DNA from: a virus
IMG/VR virus record: IMGVR_UViG_3300042516_003042
Span: 1 to 59,013 of that record
Length of the DNA: 59,013 bases
Strand: one strand, 5' to 3'
A model generated the notes under the pieces. It searched no databases and was not told where the DNA came from. It was given only the letters and a program-made list of their open reading frames with translations. This document shows, one piece after another, positions 1-10,350 of the stretch (its first letter is position 1; the number at the start of each line of letters is the position of its first letter). Made by a program: the position numbers and the translations under genes.

Positions 1-3000
1 AGATAGCAGTATATATGTTGATTTGCTCCTGAACCTGATACTATTAACATTCCTGCTGAAGGTGTTGGTGTTGTTGTTCTTGGTGCAAGTACCAATATAT
101 CATTTAGTAATAGTGAACCTGAGATTTGGAAAGTACTTCCTGAAGCAAATACTAAATTACTTCTACTTGCATTAGATGTTCCATTACCTACTATAAAAGC
201 TGATTGAGCTGAGGATGATATATTATATTGTCCTTGTACGTGTTGATAATCTCCGTTTGCTATTGTTCCTAATCCTTCAGCATGCGATCCGGCTCCTATT
301 GCTCGTGTGGAAGCGCCTTCAGCGTGTGAATATTCTCCTATTGCTTGTGTACTAGTGCCTTCAGCGTGTGAATATGATCCTGATGCTGTTGTGCCCAATC
401 CTTCTGCGTGTGATTGATCTCCTTTTGCTTGTGTGAAGTTACCTTCTGCGTGTGATGCAACTCCTATTGCTTGTGTGTTAGCACCTTCAGCGTGTGAATA
501 TGATCCTGATGCTTGTGTGGAGCCACCTTCAGCGTGTGAATATGATCCTATTGCTTGTGTGTCATAGCCTTCAGCGTGTGAATATGATCCTGATGCTGTT
601 GTTTGGCGTCCTTCAGCGTGTGAATACTGTCCTTTTGAGTTTGTAAGTCGACCTTCTGCATGTGAATAGTTTCCTATTGCTTGTGTATATTCTCCTTCTG
701 CGTGTGAATATTCTCCTATTGCTAGAGTGTAATATCCTTCAGCGTGTGAATATTGTCCTATTGCTTGTGTTTGCCAACCTTCAGCGTGTGAAGCGTATCC
801 TGGTATAGTTTGATCTCCTGTCCAGTTATATATTCCATAATTAATATCTCCAACATATGCAGTAGTTGTGTTTATACCTGTATCATACAATTCTACTATT
901 GTATTTGGATTTGAGTAGTATGATTGACTTATGATAAAAGTTGCTCTAGTATAAATATTATAAGGTGCATCATATAAATACAATCTATTATCAGTACTAA
1001 ATTCACTAGTTACATCACCATAAGAACCTGATAATGTTATGGAACCTGATACTACTGATTGAGCATAATAAGCGTTTTGTGTTCCTGTTTTTGTTTGGCC
1101 TCCTTCAGCGTGTGATGCATTTCCTATTGCTATTGTAGTTTCTCCTTCTGCGTGTGAATATGATCCTATTGCTTGTGTAGTGTCTCCTTCTGCGTGCGAA
1201 TATGATCCTGATGCTGTTGTTTGGTATCCTTGTTCTAAACTTTGACTTGTATATATAAATCTAAATGCTGCACTGCCTGAAAACGCACTTCCACTATTAA
1301 ATTGAATTTCTGTATCTGATCCACCTGGTGTTCCACTTCCTCCTCCACCAATTGCAGCTGAAGCTGTGTAAGTTACTAAACCTGTGGTTGTATTGTAAGT
1401 TAATATGTTGTTATTACCTGCTGATTGTGCTGCTCCACTTATAAATAATGAACCTGAGATTTCTACTACATTATCATGTGCATAAATTAAATTACTTCTA
1501 CTTGCATTAGATACTCCGTTTCCTACTATAAATGCTCCTGATACTGAACTTGTGATATTATATAATCCTTGTACGTGTTGGAAGTCAGCCGATGCTATTG
1601 TTCCTAATCCTTCAGCGTGTGAATAATCTCCTGATGCTGTTGTGTACCATCCTTCTGCGTGTGATGCATATCCTATTGCTTGAGTATCTTCCCCTTCAGC
1701 GTGTGATGCACCTCCTATTGCTTGTGTGGCATCACCTTCAGCGTGTGAGACACTTCCTATTGCTTGTGTATATTCTCCTTCAGCGTGTGAGAATTCTCCT
1801 GATGCTTGTGTACCAGAGCCTTCAGCGTGTGAATAATCTCCTAGTGCTAGTGTATATTCACCTTCAGCGTGTGAATATTGTCCTGGTATAGTTTGATCAC
1901 CGGTCCAGTTGTATATACCTTGTCCTAAATCTCCAACATAAGCTGTTGCTGTATTTATACTAGTATCATACAATTCTACTATTGTATTTGTTGAGCCACT
2001 ATAATATGATTGACTAATTATGAATTTTGCTTTATTATAGTAATCATCAAATGGTTGATCATATAAATACAATATATTATCTGCCACAAATGAACTAGTT
2101 ACATTGCCGTAAGAACCTGATAATATTATAGAACCTGATACTACTGATTGAGCATAATAAGCGTTTTGTGTTCCTGTTTTTGTTTGGCGTCCTTCAGCGT
2201 GTGATGCATATCCTATTGCTTGTGCGTAATTACCTTCAGCGTGTGAATGATCTCCTATTGCTTGTGTGGCATCACCTTCAGCGTGTGAATAACCTCCTAT
2301 TGCTTGTGTTTGATAACCTTCTGCGTGTGATGCAATTCCTATTGCTTGTGTTCTGTCTCCTTCTGCGTGTGAATAATTTCCTATTGCTTGTGTGCTATAG
2401 CCTTCTGCGTGTGAATATGATCCTATTGCTAGTGTTTCATATCCTTCTGCGTGTGAATAATCTCCTGGTATAGTTTGATCTCCTGTCCAGTTTTCTATTC
2501 CATAATTAATATCACCAACGTAAGCAGTTGTTGTTGTTACGCTTGTATCATACAATTCTACTATTGTATTTGTTGAGCCGCTATAATATGATTGACTTAT
2601 GATAAAAGTTGCTCTAGTATAAATATTATCAAATGGATCATCATATAGATATAATCTATTATCAGCACTAAATTCAGTAGATACATCACCATACGAACTT
2701 GATAATGTTACTATACCTGATACTACAGATTGAGCATAATAAGCGTTTTGTGTTCCTGTTTTTGTTCTGTCTCCTTCTGCGTGTGATGCATATCCTATTG
2801 CTTGTGTTTCCGACCCTTCAGCGTGTGATGCAAGTCCTATTGCTTGTGTAAGGATGCCTTCAGCGTGTGAGAATTGCTCTTGAGCAATTGTATTTGCACC
2901 TTCAGCGTGTGATACAAATCCTATTGCTTGTGTATATTCTCCTTCAGCGTGTGAATAATCTCCTGATGCTGTTGTTTGGCGTCCTTCAGCGTGTGATCCT

Positions 3001-3770
3001 TCTCCTATTGCTTGTGTTTCACCTCCTTCTGCGTGCGAATATGATCCTGATGCTGTTGTTTGGTATCCTTGTTCTAAACTTTGACTTGTATATATAAATC
3101 TAAATGCTGCACTGCCTGAAAACGCACTTCCACTATTAAATTGTATTTCTCTATTTGATCCACCTGGTGTTCCACTTCCACTGCCACTTCCTGTTGCAGC
3201 ATTTATGGTTACAGAACCACTTCCACCATTAGTTATAGTTACATTTGTTCCAGCAACAATTTGTGTTACTCCTCCATTTAAAGCGTATGATGCTGTTGAT
3301 GCAAATGAAGATGTTCCTGCAAATTGCGAAGTATTGGAACCTGTATATGAATTAAAAGAAGCAGTTGTTAATAATCCACTTCCTCCTCCACTTCCTGTAT
3401 TGACTGTTATGGGAAACGTACTACCATCTCCTTTTGTAAAAGTAATAATATTAGATGCTACAGAAGCTGTTATTAAAGCATTAGGAGTAAATGATGCTGT
3501 TGATGCAAATGAAGCAGTTCCTGCAAATCGAGATGCATTAGATCCTGTATACGAGTTAAAAGATGCTGTTGTTAAAAGTCCACTTCCTACTCCGACGTTT
3601 GATAATCCGCTACCGTCTCCTACAAATGATCCTGTAAATGATCCGGTTTTGATTGTATCTAAATCATATACGAAATTTCCTAGGCCATCAACCAATATTG
3701 TAGATCCACTTATTTGTACTAGGTTGTGAAATGATTGAGATATGTATTGGTTAGTAAGATTAAAGCTCAT
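1..3770 (-). CDS. Giant tail-fibre adhesin with SHAEG repeats (C-terminus beyond window edge)
   Basis: The frame opens at an ATG at 3770 and is still open at position 1, so at least 1256 residues are present and the C-terminus is missing. The N-terminal part (MSFNLTNQY...) has short FAGTASFASTASF-type repeats like those of fibre necks. From about residue 240 it carries some 37 copies of a 14-residue unit, typically TQAIGxYSHAEG, the motif of YadA/Hep_Hag trimeric adhesin heads. The copies lie in five blocks separated by roughly 95-residue non-repeat domains. By family knowledge this would be a trimeric stalk or receptor-binding fibre at the tail; that role is inferred. It follows the 802-residue tail protein after 38 bp, with a TATTTAT motif upstream of the start. 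Confidence 0.88.
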   Translation of the reverse strand, partial: MSFNLTNQYISQSFHNLVQISGSTILVDGLGNFVYDLDTIKTGSFTGSFVGDGSGLSNVGVGSGLLTTASFNSYTGSNASRFAGTASFASTASFTPNALITASVASNIITFTKGDGSTFPITVNTGSGGGSGLLTTASFNSYTGSNTSQFAGTSSFASTASYALNGGVTQIVAGTNVTITNGGSGSVTINAATGSGSGSGTPGGSNREIQFNSGSAFSGSAAFRFIYTSQSLEQGYQTTASGSYSHAEGGETQAIGEGSHAEGRQTTASGDYSHAEGEYTQAIGFVSHAEGANTIAQEQFSHAEGILTQAIGLASHAEGSETQAIGYASHAEGDRTKTGTQNAYYAQSVVSGIVTLSSSYGDVSTEFSADNRLYLYDDPFDNIYTRATFIISQSYYSGSTNTIVELYDTSVTTTTAYVGDINYGIENWTGDQTIPGDYSHAEGYETLAIGSYSHAEGYSTQAIGNYSHAEGDRTQAIGIASHAEGYQTQAIGGYSHAEGDATQAIGDHSHAEGNYAQAIGYASHAEGRQTKTGTQNAYYAQSVVSGSIILSGSYGNVTSSFVADNILYLYDQPFDDYYNKAKFIISQSYYSGSTNTIVELYDTSINTATAYVGDLGQGIYNWTGDQTIPGQYSHAEGEYTLALGDYSHAEGSGTQASGEFSHAEGEYTQAIGSVSHAEGDATQAIGGASHAEGEDTQAIGYASHAEGWYTTASGDYSHAEGLGTIASADFQHVQGLYNITSSVSGAFIVGNGVSNASRSNLIYAHDNVVEISGSLFISGAAQSAGNNNILTYNTTTGLVTYTASAAIGGGGSGTPGGSDTEIQFNSGSAFSGSAAFRFIYTSQSLEQGYQTTASGSYSHAEGDTTQAIGSYSHAEGETTIAIGNASHAEGGQTKTGTQNAYYAQSVVSGSITLSGSYGDVTSEFSTDNRLYLYDAPYNIYTRATFIISQSYYSNPNTIVELYDTGINTTTAYVGDINYGIYNWTGDQTIPGYASHAEGWQTQAIGQYSHAEGYYTLAIGEYSHAEGEYTQAIGNYSHAEGRLTNSKGQYSHAEGRQTTASGSYSHAEGYDTQAIGSYSHAEGGSTQASGSYSHAEGANTQAIGVASHAEGNFTQAKGDQSHAEGLGTTASGSYSHAEGTSTQAIGEYSHAEGASTRAIGAGSHAEGLGTIANGDYQHVQGQYNISSSAQSAFIVGNGTSNASRSNLVFASGSTFQISGSLLLNDILVLAPRTTTPTPSAGMLIVSGSGANQHIYCY
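270..3040 (-). repeat. About 37 in-frame copies of a 42-bp (14-residue) SHAEG repeat
   Basis: On the + strand each copy shows as CCTTCAGCGTGTGA or a close variant, at about 42-bp steps. Copies fall at about 270-790 (13), 1102-1190 (3), 1609-1870 (7), 2191-2450 (7) and 2771-3030 (7). All copies checked keep the reading frame of the fibre gene. Confidence 0.9.
820..2768 (-). repeat. Three copies of a ~290-bp fibre spacer domain
   Basis: Near-identical segments at about 820-1100, 1890-2185 and 2475-2768 encode a domain running from TKTGTQNAYYAQ to NWTGDQTIPG between SHAEG blocks. Another segment (encoding FIYTSQSLEQGYQTTASG) is repeated 1839 bp apart, near 1201-1304 and 3040-3143. The fibre therefore grew by duplication of large units as well as of single repeats. 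Confidence 0.8.
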
Positions 3771-3808
3771 TAGTTATCTTTTGTATAAATATATGTAAAT
3801 TTAGTATT

Positions 3809-6217
3809 CTATGCTACCTGTGTCATAGTTGCTATTACGGATGGTACTGCAGGAAATGGTACTAAACTACTCGATGGTAAATATAATAGTTGTCCAGTAT
3901 TCCCACCATCATCATATGACCACATAATTTCTACATACTGACTAGATGTTAAATATGTTAAATAGTTCCACGCCGCAACTAGTTGTCCATTTACTCCAGA
4001 TCCCTTAACAACCTCAACATTAGTTGCTGAATTGGTCACATCAGTACCATTTTTTCTAAACCAAATAGTAAAAAGTAAATTTGAATTGTTAGTATTATAT
4101 AATTGCGATGAAAATTGAAGATTATAATATCCTGTATTAGCTACTGTTATTCTGGTTGGTAATCCAGAACCATTATTTGTAATACTAACCCCTTCAGAAA
4201 TATCTGTTGTATTAAGTTTCATTGCATACGGAGTATTTCTAGATCCACTTTGTGTAGTAGTATCATAAAACTGTCCGAAATTATACTGTTTTCTATTTTG
4301 ATAATATACTGACCCTGTAACTTGTAACGACCCAGTGACTATAGACGCTGATGCATATTGTGTATTAGATACAACAGTATCAGCAAATACCTGATTTAGA
4401 ATTAATGGTGTCGCTCCAATATTAAATTCTTTTACTTCACTTACCGTTTTTGATCTATTACCTAAATAATCAACATATTCAATCTTTAAGTCATACTTAT
4501 CAGATACATACTGTCCCTCGATAGGAACTAACACTTCTAATGTGTTTGGTGTAAATCCTAAATCTTGTTTAGGTTTAATACTTATATCAGAAAAATACCA
4601 TTTACCTGACCTGAGTAAAAACATTAATTTTGCGTCACCATTAAATGGTACAGTAAAATCAAACGTTTGATCTAAATATAAATATCCATCTGTGTTTTTT
4701 ATGCTACCTATATATTTTACATTTGATAGATTTAGATGAGTATCAACACAAGCACTTCCGGATAATACTATATCTACTAATTGATATCCAAGGCCTGCAT
4801 CATATCCTGTAATATCTTCAACCGCTGCATCAATTTGTAATTGATATATAGTATCCTTTTGTAGATTATAATAATCTTTGGTTTCTATTATAAAGTATTT
4901 ATTATTTGCAAATGAATCTATATTTGCTCCGGTGGGTGTTTTATCTGGTGCAATTGCGTTTGTTAGTGGAACTACTACAGACTCTATAGCAAAGTGTATA
5001 CTATTTTCCATTCCTTGGCTTTTAGAGCCTGTCCAATAGTTTACTAAGTAACTTATTGGTATATCTAATATTGGTAAATTAGGAGCCATTAATACTTCTC
5101 TAGGTTGTACTACGGTATCTGCTATTTTAATATATGACGCAGGTGTATCATATCCTCGAAACGGTCTGACTGTGCTTGGAGTGCTAGACTTTCTCGCATA
5201 TACATTTATTCTATTTACATCACCTGTTATATTATCTATATTCTTTATAGATAACACTCCTATTGAACTAGTCACATCACCACCCCCAATTAATTGTGAT
5301 GCTGTAACTGGTGTTATTGTAGGGAATTGATAATATTCTATAGTTCCGGATACTAATAACGCATTATCATAAATATGTTTACCAAGTTGACCTTGTACTT
5401 TATATGGAGTTGATAAAATAGCATAATTACCTATTATTTTATCTAAAAATGCTGTATATGGTATTATTTCAGGACTAGTTATTCTTTCTCCAGTTGATGA
5501 TTGAAATGATTCTGTATATAATGTAAATGTCGGTAGCGGTGTTGTATTAATTATATTGTTCGGATATACTACTAATTTGCCACCTAATAGAGCTGATACA
5601 TTACTTCCTGACCAAGTTGCTGTTGATCCTGAAATTGATTCTAGAATTGCTGTATTGTTACTAAATTTATACTGCAGATTTGTAAATGATGCGGTTGCAA
5701 AGCTAGATCCACTTATATAACTCTTAGTAAATACTGCACTTTTTGCTTCTGTAATTGATACTATCGGTTCTGATTGAAATATAATTTCAGAAGAGTTTTT
5801 TGTATTTGTATTAGTTGATAACTTTTTTGTCCATCTAATATTATAAGCACTTATATCTTTTTCGGACAGTTGATTTCCTGATTGATCTATTCGAGCAATA
5901 CCTACAATTGTTATTTTTGTATTACCAGGAGGAGTATCTGGATATATCCAAACTGATATTATTCTTGACCCATCCTCTTCTACTATATTAGGTATTTCAT
6001 AATAAATTGGATTATTATTAAAATCTAGTATCTCAACTAATACAGGTGTATTCACTAATAAATTCTGCGATCCTTGTAGTCGTATTAAGTTTTTACCAGC
6101 TTGAAATACCTTAGGGCATGTTATAACATTAAAGTAATTTAATGAAGACTCTGATGTGTCTTCTATCAATACCGGTATATTTTCTAAATATTTTCTATCA
6201 GCGTACTTACGAATCAT
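3809..6217 (-). CDS. Tail fibre or spike protein, 802 aa
   Basis: A long protein rich in Ser, Thr, Asn and Tyr with beta-type composition, typical of tail fibres. I see no enzyme motif. The last 130 residues (from about YNLQFSSQLY) look like a compact globular tip with a C1q/TNF-like pattern, which would suit a receptor-binding head; this is a guess from texture. It lies between the Mre11-Rad50 fusion (14 bp upstream) and the giant SHAEG fibre. The ATG at 6217 is the only reasonable start. It could equally be a baseplate-attached whisker or collar protein. Confidence 0.7.
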   Translation of the reverse strand: MIRKYADRKYLENIPVLIEDTSESSLNYFNVITCPKVFQAGKNLIRLQGSQNLLVNTPVLVEILDFNNNPIYYEIPNIVEEDGSRIISVWIYPDTPPGNTKITIVGIARIDQSGNQLSEKDISAYNIRWTKKLSTNTNTKNSSEIIFQSEPIVSITEAKSAVFTKSYISGSSFATASFTNLQYKFSNNTAILESISGSTATWSGSNVSALLGGKLVVYPNNIINTTPLPTFTLYTESFQSSTGERITSPEIIPYTAFLDKIIGNYAILSTPYKVQGQLGKHIYDNALLVSGTIEYYQFPTITPVTASQLIGGGDVTSSIGVLSIKNIDNITGDVNRINVYARKSSTPSTVRPFRGYDTPASYIKIADTVVQPREVLMAPNLPILDIPISYLVNYWTGSKSQGMENSIHFAIESVVVPLTNAIAPDKTPTGANIDSFANNKYFIIETKDYYNLQKDTIYQLQIDAAVEDITGYDAGLGYQLVDIVLSGSACVDTHLNLSNVKYIGSIKNTDGYLYLDQTFDFTVPFNGDAKLMFLLRSGKWYFSDISIKPKQDLGFTPNTLEVLVPIEGQYVSDKYDLKIEYVDYLGNRSKTVSEVKEFNIGATPLILNQVFADTVVSNTQYASASIVTGSLQVTGSVYYQNRKQYNFGQFYDTTTQSGSRNTPYAMKLNTTDISEGVSITNNGSGLPTRITVANTGYYNLQFSSQLYNTNNSNLLFTIWFRKNGTDVTNSATNVEVVKGSGVNGQLVAAWNYLTYLTSSQYVEIMWSYDDGGNTGQLLYLPSSSLVPFPAVPSVIATMTQVA

Positions 6218-6231
6218 ATATCAATAATTAT

Positions 6232-9200
6232 CTATTCATACGTTATTGATGATTGTTCGTTAACTTTAGTTATTTCAATAACAGAATCAACCATATCTCT
6301 AATAGATTCTATATGTGATATTACAATTATATACTCAAACTGAGTTTTTAGATAATCAAATAACACATACATATTATTTAAGTTCTCAGCATCTAAATTT
6401 CCTAGACCTTCATCTATAACTAAAAATACAGGTCTAGGTAAACTAGATATATTAATCAATGCTGTCCTAATGGCTAATGACGCAACAAACTTTTCCATTC
6501 CAGATGCCAGTTCTAATGGCCAAAACTTTTCAGAATCGTATACTATAAATGCGTTTATATTTTTTCCATCTGTATTCAAATGTACCTGATAATCTACTAC
6601 TTGTGTTAAAATATTATTAACTTCCAATTCTATTTTAGGTAGTGCCTTTGCTATTAGTTGATACGGCACACCATCTCTAGAAAATGAATCCATATATAGT
6701 TGATAATATGAATATTCCTTTTGTAATTCAGACAATCTACTTAATTCGTTAAGTATAAATTCTCTCTTACTTATATTATTTGATTTTGTGAAAAGACACT
6801 CATTAAGAGCCTTATCTATATTTTGTATATCCGACTTAAGTTTAGATAAACTAACTCGTTTTTGGGCTACTGCGGTATTAATTTCATTATTTTTAGATAT
6901 AGACTCCTTATGCTGTTCATACAATTGAATATCGTTTAATATAGATTGTAGTTTTGTTTGATACTGTATCAAATCATTATCAAACTTTAATTTTTTATTC
7001 TCTGTTTGTAATTTTGTAGACTCCGTTCGTTTTATAGAATCTACAATAAAATCATACGCTTTTTTCTTTTTCTCAAACTCATTTATTGTTTGTAGCTTAT
7101 CATTAAGTTCTGCTATTGATTTTAATAATGTATCTCTTAATTGATAATCTGAAGATAGTGACTGTTTAGTGTCTATAGCATCTTTGACAAAAATATTGTT
7201 CATACAATAGTTACAATTTTGGTCATACTCCAGTTTATCTAATTTAGACATTTTCGCCTCCTTATGTTGAATGTCTACCTCAACTTTCTTTTCATCTCTT
7301 TGAATCTGCGTTAATTGTTTTTGTATAGAATCTTTAGAAGCTATATACGAATTAATTTCATCTAAGTTTACCAATTGTAATTTAGCCTTATTAGAATCTA
7401 TTTGATTTTGTAGTTCCTGTATTTCTTTATTTATATTGTTAATATTTGTATGAGTATCTACTATTTTAACTTTTATATTTGATTGATCTATCAATAATCT
7501 ATTAATATCAGTATTTGTTATGGTTAATGGTATTAACGATTCTGATAACGTGTTTATCTCCTCGAAAACTTGATGAATTTCATTATCCTTTTCTATCTTA
7601 TTAACATTTAAGTCTGCTAATTGATCTTCAGCTTTTTCTAGATCTACATTAATTATGGCTAATTGACCATCTAAATCTTTTTTGCTTAGATCTTTTATTA
7701 TAGTTGATATATCTTTACTTTCTTCATTGGCTATTTTATATAAATGTTCAAATATATCTGAATCTAGAAATTGAGCTAATAGTTCTTTTCGTTCTCTTTG
7801 TCCCATATCTATAAATCCAGTATTGTTATTCTGTACTGATAATGCTGTTAATACGAAATCTTCATATGTTCCTAAGTAAGTACGGATTACTTTATTTGTA
7901 TCACTTCGTTCTTTACCATTTAATGACTTTTGTTCGCCTGATTCTAGTAACTGGTAAAAGTTTACTTCTACTCTAATATGTTCTCGAATTGTTTTACCAT
8001 TTCGTTCTATTACATATGTATCATTATCTATAGTAAATTCAAATCTACTAGAAAAGTTTTTACATTTACTATTTAGTATCTGTTCTGCTCTAGATGTTCT
8101 ATTACATTTATCAAATATACAGAAAGCTAACGATTCAAATAATGTAGATTTACCTGCTGCATTAGGCGCAAATATGCCATATAATCCTTTTAACTGTGAA
8201 AAGTCAATTACATTATTTTCACCATAACTAAACATATTAGAAAAGGTAAATCGTTTTGGTATCCAAACTGTGTTTTTATTGGTTTCTAATTTATGTAATA
8301 AGCTATTACATTTTCTATTAACATGTTTTACACCATCAATTATAATATCATCTGTATTTTTAGTTTGTTTTAAATAATCTGATAATAATTGGTTTTGAAA
8401 TTCTATATCCCTAACATCCCCTATATTAACCTTGTTTATGTTAGATATACTATGCCCCCTATTCGTATTAATCTTTTGTATAGGGGTCTCTAAGACGTTG
8501 TACAGGGTTTTAATATCGGCTAATATAGTCTTAATATCAGCAGTATTAGTATTTTGAACTCGTAAACGTAATCTTAAGTTTTTTGGTAAATCATTAGGTA
8601 ATATATATTTACCATCAACTATATCTAAAGTATAGAATCCATAATCATTTGGGATAACTACAAACTCTGATTTTTTGGTCTTAACGTCCCATACTAGAAT
8701 CCCATGATTCAATGATTCTGAATAATTTTGTTGTATTGTGCTGCCCGGGTATGCTATAGTGTTTTCTTTATTAAGATACTGCGCAGGTACATGTATGTCA
8801 CCTAATAATGTTAAATCATAACCATCAAACATATTTACTGGTACATGTATGTTTGACAGCTTATGTCCAGTGTCTGTAACTGATGTGTCTACTGCGCCGT
8901 GATGTAATGCTATTTTATAATCAGCTTCGAATTCATTTGCTTTTATAAAGTTAACAGGCCTATCAAATACAGACATAACTGTAAAATGTATATTAGCTAT
9001 ATGATATACGCCGCTTTCTTTTAGATAGATTAATTCTGTATGGTTGATTGCATTTACAATAGGATCTAATGCATCTAATCTATTTTTATTATTCAGATTA
9101 CAATCATGATTTCCGGTAATTAGAATAGTAGTGCAGATATCTGCACAAGCCTTCAAAAACTTTTGTACCATTTGTACTAATTCTGGCGTCATATCAGTTT

Positions 9201-9387
9201 TAGCATGTACTATATCACCACCTAAGAATATTACGCTATTAGGCGTTTTATTCTTTTCTATATATGCATACAATCTATCAAATACTTGATTATATTCTTC
9301 ATGTCTTTTTAAGTTTCGAATGTGTACGTCAGATATGTGAAAGATTTTATCTATTTCATTTAATTTACTTTGTACTTTTGTTATCAT
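6232..9387 (-). CDS. Fused Mre11-Rad50 (T4 gp47-gp46) recombination nuclease, 1051 aa
   Basis: One frame carries both subunits of the end-processing nuclease that in T4 is made by genes 47 and 46. Residues 1-340 are a metallophosphoesterase with DVH (20-22), GGD (56-58), GNHD (92-95), HH (162-163) and GDIH (196-199). Residues from about 380 form the Rad50 ATPase: Walker A GIFAPNAAGKST (404-415), a long coiled coil interrupted by a CNYC zinc hook (725-728), the signature SGMEK (962-966) and Walker B FLVIDE (988-993). Expected role: resection of DNA ends for recombination-dependent replication. The 3' end of the primase gene overlaps its start by 4 bp. No stop or frameshift separates the two halves. 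Confidence 0.93.
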   Translation of the reverse strand: MITKVQSKLNEIDKIFHISDVHIRNLKRHEEYNQVFDRLYAYIEKNKTPNSVIFLGGDIVHAKTDMTPELVQMVQKFLKACADICTTILITGNHDCNLNNKNRLDALDPIVNAINHTELIYLKESGVYHIANIHFTVMSVFDRPVNFIKANEFEADYKIALHHGAVDTSVTDTGHKLSNIHVPVNMFDGYDLTLLGDIHVPAQYLNKENTIAYPGSTIQQNYSESLNHGILVWDVKTKKSEFVVIPNDYGFYTLDIVDGKYILPNDLPKNLRLRLRVQNTNTADIKTILADIKTLYNVLETPIQKINTNRGHSISNINKVNIGDVRDIEFQNQLLSDYLKQTKNTDDIIIDGVKHVNRKCNSLLHKLETNKNTVWIPKRFTFSNMFSYGENNVIDFSQLKGLYGIFAPNAAGKSTLFESLAFCIFDKCNRTSRAEQILNSKCKNFSSRFEFTIDNDTYVIERNGKTIREHIRVEVNFYQLLESGEQKSLNGKERSDTNKVIRTYLGTYEDFVLTALSVQNNNTGFIDMGQRERKELLAQFLDSDIFEHLYKIANEESKDISTIIKDLSKKDLDGQLAIINVDLEKAEDQLADLNVNKIEKDNEIHQVFEEINTLSESLIPLTITNTDINRLLIDQSNIKVKIVDTHTNINNINKEIQELQNQIDSNKAKLQLVNLDEINSYIASKDSIQKQLTQIQRDEKKVEVDIQHKEAKMSKLDKLEYDQNCNYCMNNIFVKDAIDTKQSLSSDYQLRDTLLKSIAELNDKLQTINEFEKKKKAYDFIVDSIKRTESTKLQTENKKLKFDNDLIQYQTKLQSILNDIQLYEQHKESISKNNEINTAVAQKRVSLSKLKSDIQNIDKALNECLFTKSNNISKREFILNELSRLSELQKEYSYYQLYMDSFSRDGVPYQLIAKALPKIELEVNNILTQVVDYQVHLNTDGKNINAFIVYDSEKFWPLELASGMEKFVASLAIRTALINISSLPRPVFLVIDEGLGNLDAENLNNMYVLFDYLKTQFEYIIVISHIESIRDMVDSVIEITKVNEQSSITYE

Positions 9388-10316
9388 AAATCTAACTTAT
9401 ATTCTATTAACTTACTAAATGTTAACGGAGGAGTGTCTTTAATTATTTGTATCATTTTTTCAAATCCTATTTCAGCAGGATCTTTTTGTGCTAAATCAAC
9501 AAAATATACATTTATTCCATTCGACATAAATTCTTCTGCATGCTCTATCGCTTGTTTTTGAGCATCCTTATCTAAACAAATGTATATTTCTTTAACCTTA
9601 TTTTCTATTATCTTTTTTCTAAGATTTTCTGATATTGTCTTTCCAAATAATGGTATAGCATTTCTTCTTACAGCTATCGCATCAAAACTACCCTCAACTA
9701 ATACAATAGGATAGTCCCAATTTATAAATAGCTCAAATCCTACTATATCTTTTGATACATCTGGATTTTTATGTTTAAATCCATCTGTTTTATAATATGA
9801 TCTACCAACAAAATAGTTTAAGTTACCATTAGAATCATAACTAGGTACTATAATCATTTTAGAATACTTACCCCTTTCGCAATACCCGATATTATACTTT
9901 ATCATTTCTGATAATGATGTATTTCTATAATTAGTAAGATAGTTTAAAGCATTCTTCTGTTCTATTGTTCCAGAGTTTCTCCATAATGGTATAAACTCAT
10001 CCGGCAACCTTAGTATTGATGCCTTTACTACAGCATTATTATCTTTATAGTAATTAGGTAATTTTAGTAATGATAATAGTTCGGCAATTACCTCTCTAGG
10101 TTGCTGTAATCTTTTGAATAGATTTACTAATTTTTTACCTGAGGCATTACATGTCCAACAATGCCAATGATTTTCACCATCATCGGTAGAAGTAATCTGT
10201 ATTTCTAATTTGCGTTTTTGATGATTACAAAACGGACAATGGTATGCATAGTTACCTTTATTTGTTGGTTTACCTTTACCTAAAATATTATCTAATAATT
10301 CTAACAATCTTTCCAT
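9384..10316 (-). CDS. DnaG-type DNA primase (T4 gp61-like), about 310 aa
   Basis: An N-terminal zinc-binding domain has CPFC and CWTC pairs around residues 29-53, followed by an RNA-polymerase/TOPRIM core with LVEGSFDAI (catalytic Glu) and YICLDKDA (the DxD pair). There is no helicase domain, so it is a stand-alone primase that would make lagging-strand primers with a separate helicase. I choose the ATG at 10316 (MERLLELLDN), 34 bp after the endonuclease stop; a longer frame to 10388 would overlap that gene and adds no recognisable sequence. It overlaps the Mre11-Rad50 gene by 4 bp. Confidence 0.87.
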   Translation of the reverse strand: MERLLELLDNILGKGKPTNKGNYAYHCPFCNHQKRKLEIQITSTDDGENHWHCWTCNASGKKLVNLFKRLQQPREVIAELLSLLKLPNYYKDNNAVVKASILRLPDEFIPLWRNSGTIEQKNALNYLTNYRNTSLSEMIKYNIGYCERGKYSKMIIVPSYDSNGNLNYFVGRSYYKTDGFKHKNPDVSKDIVGFELFINWDYPIVLVEGSFDAIAVRRNAIPLFGKTISENLRKKIIENKVKEIYICLDKDAQKQAIEHAEEFMSNGINVYFVDLAQKDPAEIGFEKMIQIIKDTPPLTFSKLIEYKLDL

Positions 10317-10350
10317 CCCACAGTAATATAAAAAACTTTTTTCATTTATC

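Noticed and set aside
270-3040. Regularly spaced repeats that could look like a CRISPR array
   Set aside because: The 42-bp period is an in-frame protein repeat with variable positions at codon level, and there are no unique spacers.
1592-3729. Rightward leucine/valine-rich reading frames (for example repeats of LQRV)
   Set aside because: They are antisense shadows of the SHAEG repeats; the minus frame has the recognisable adhesin motif and runs unbroken for more than 3.7 kb.
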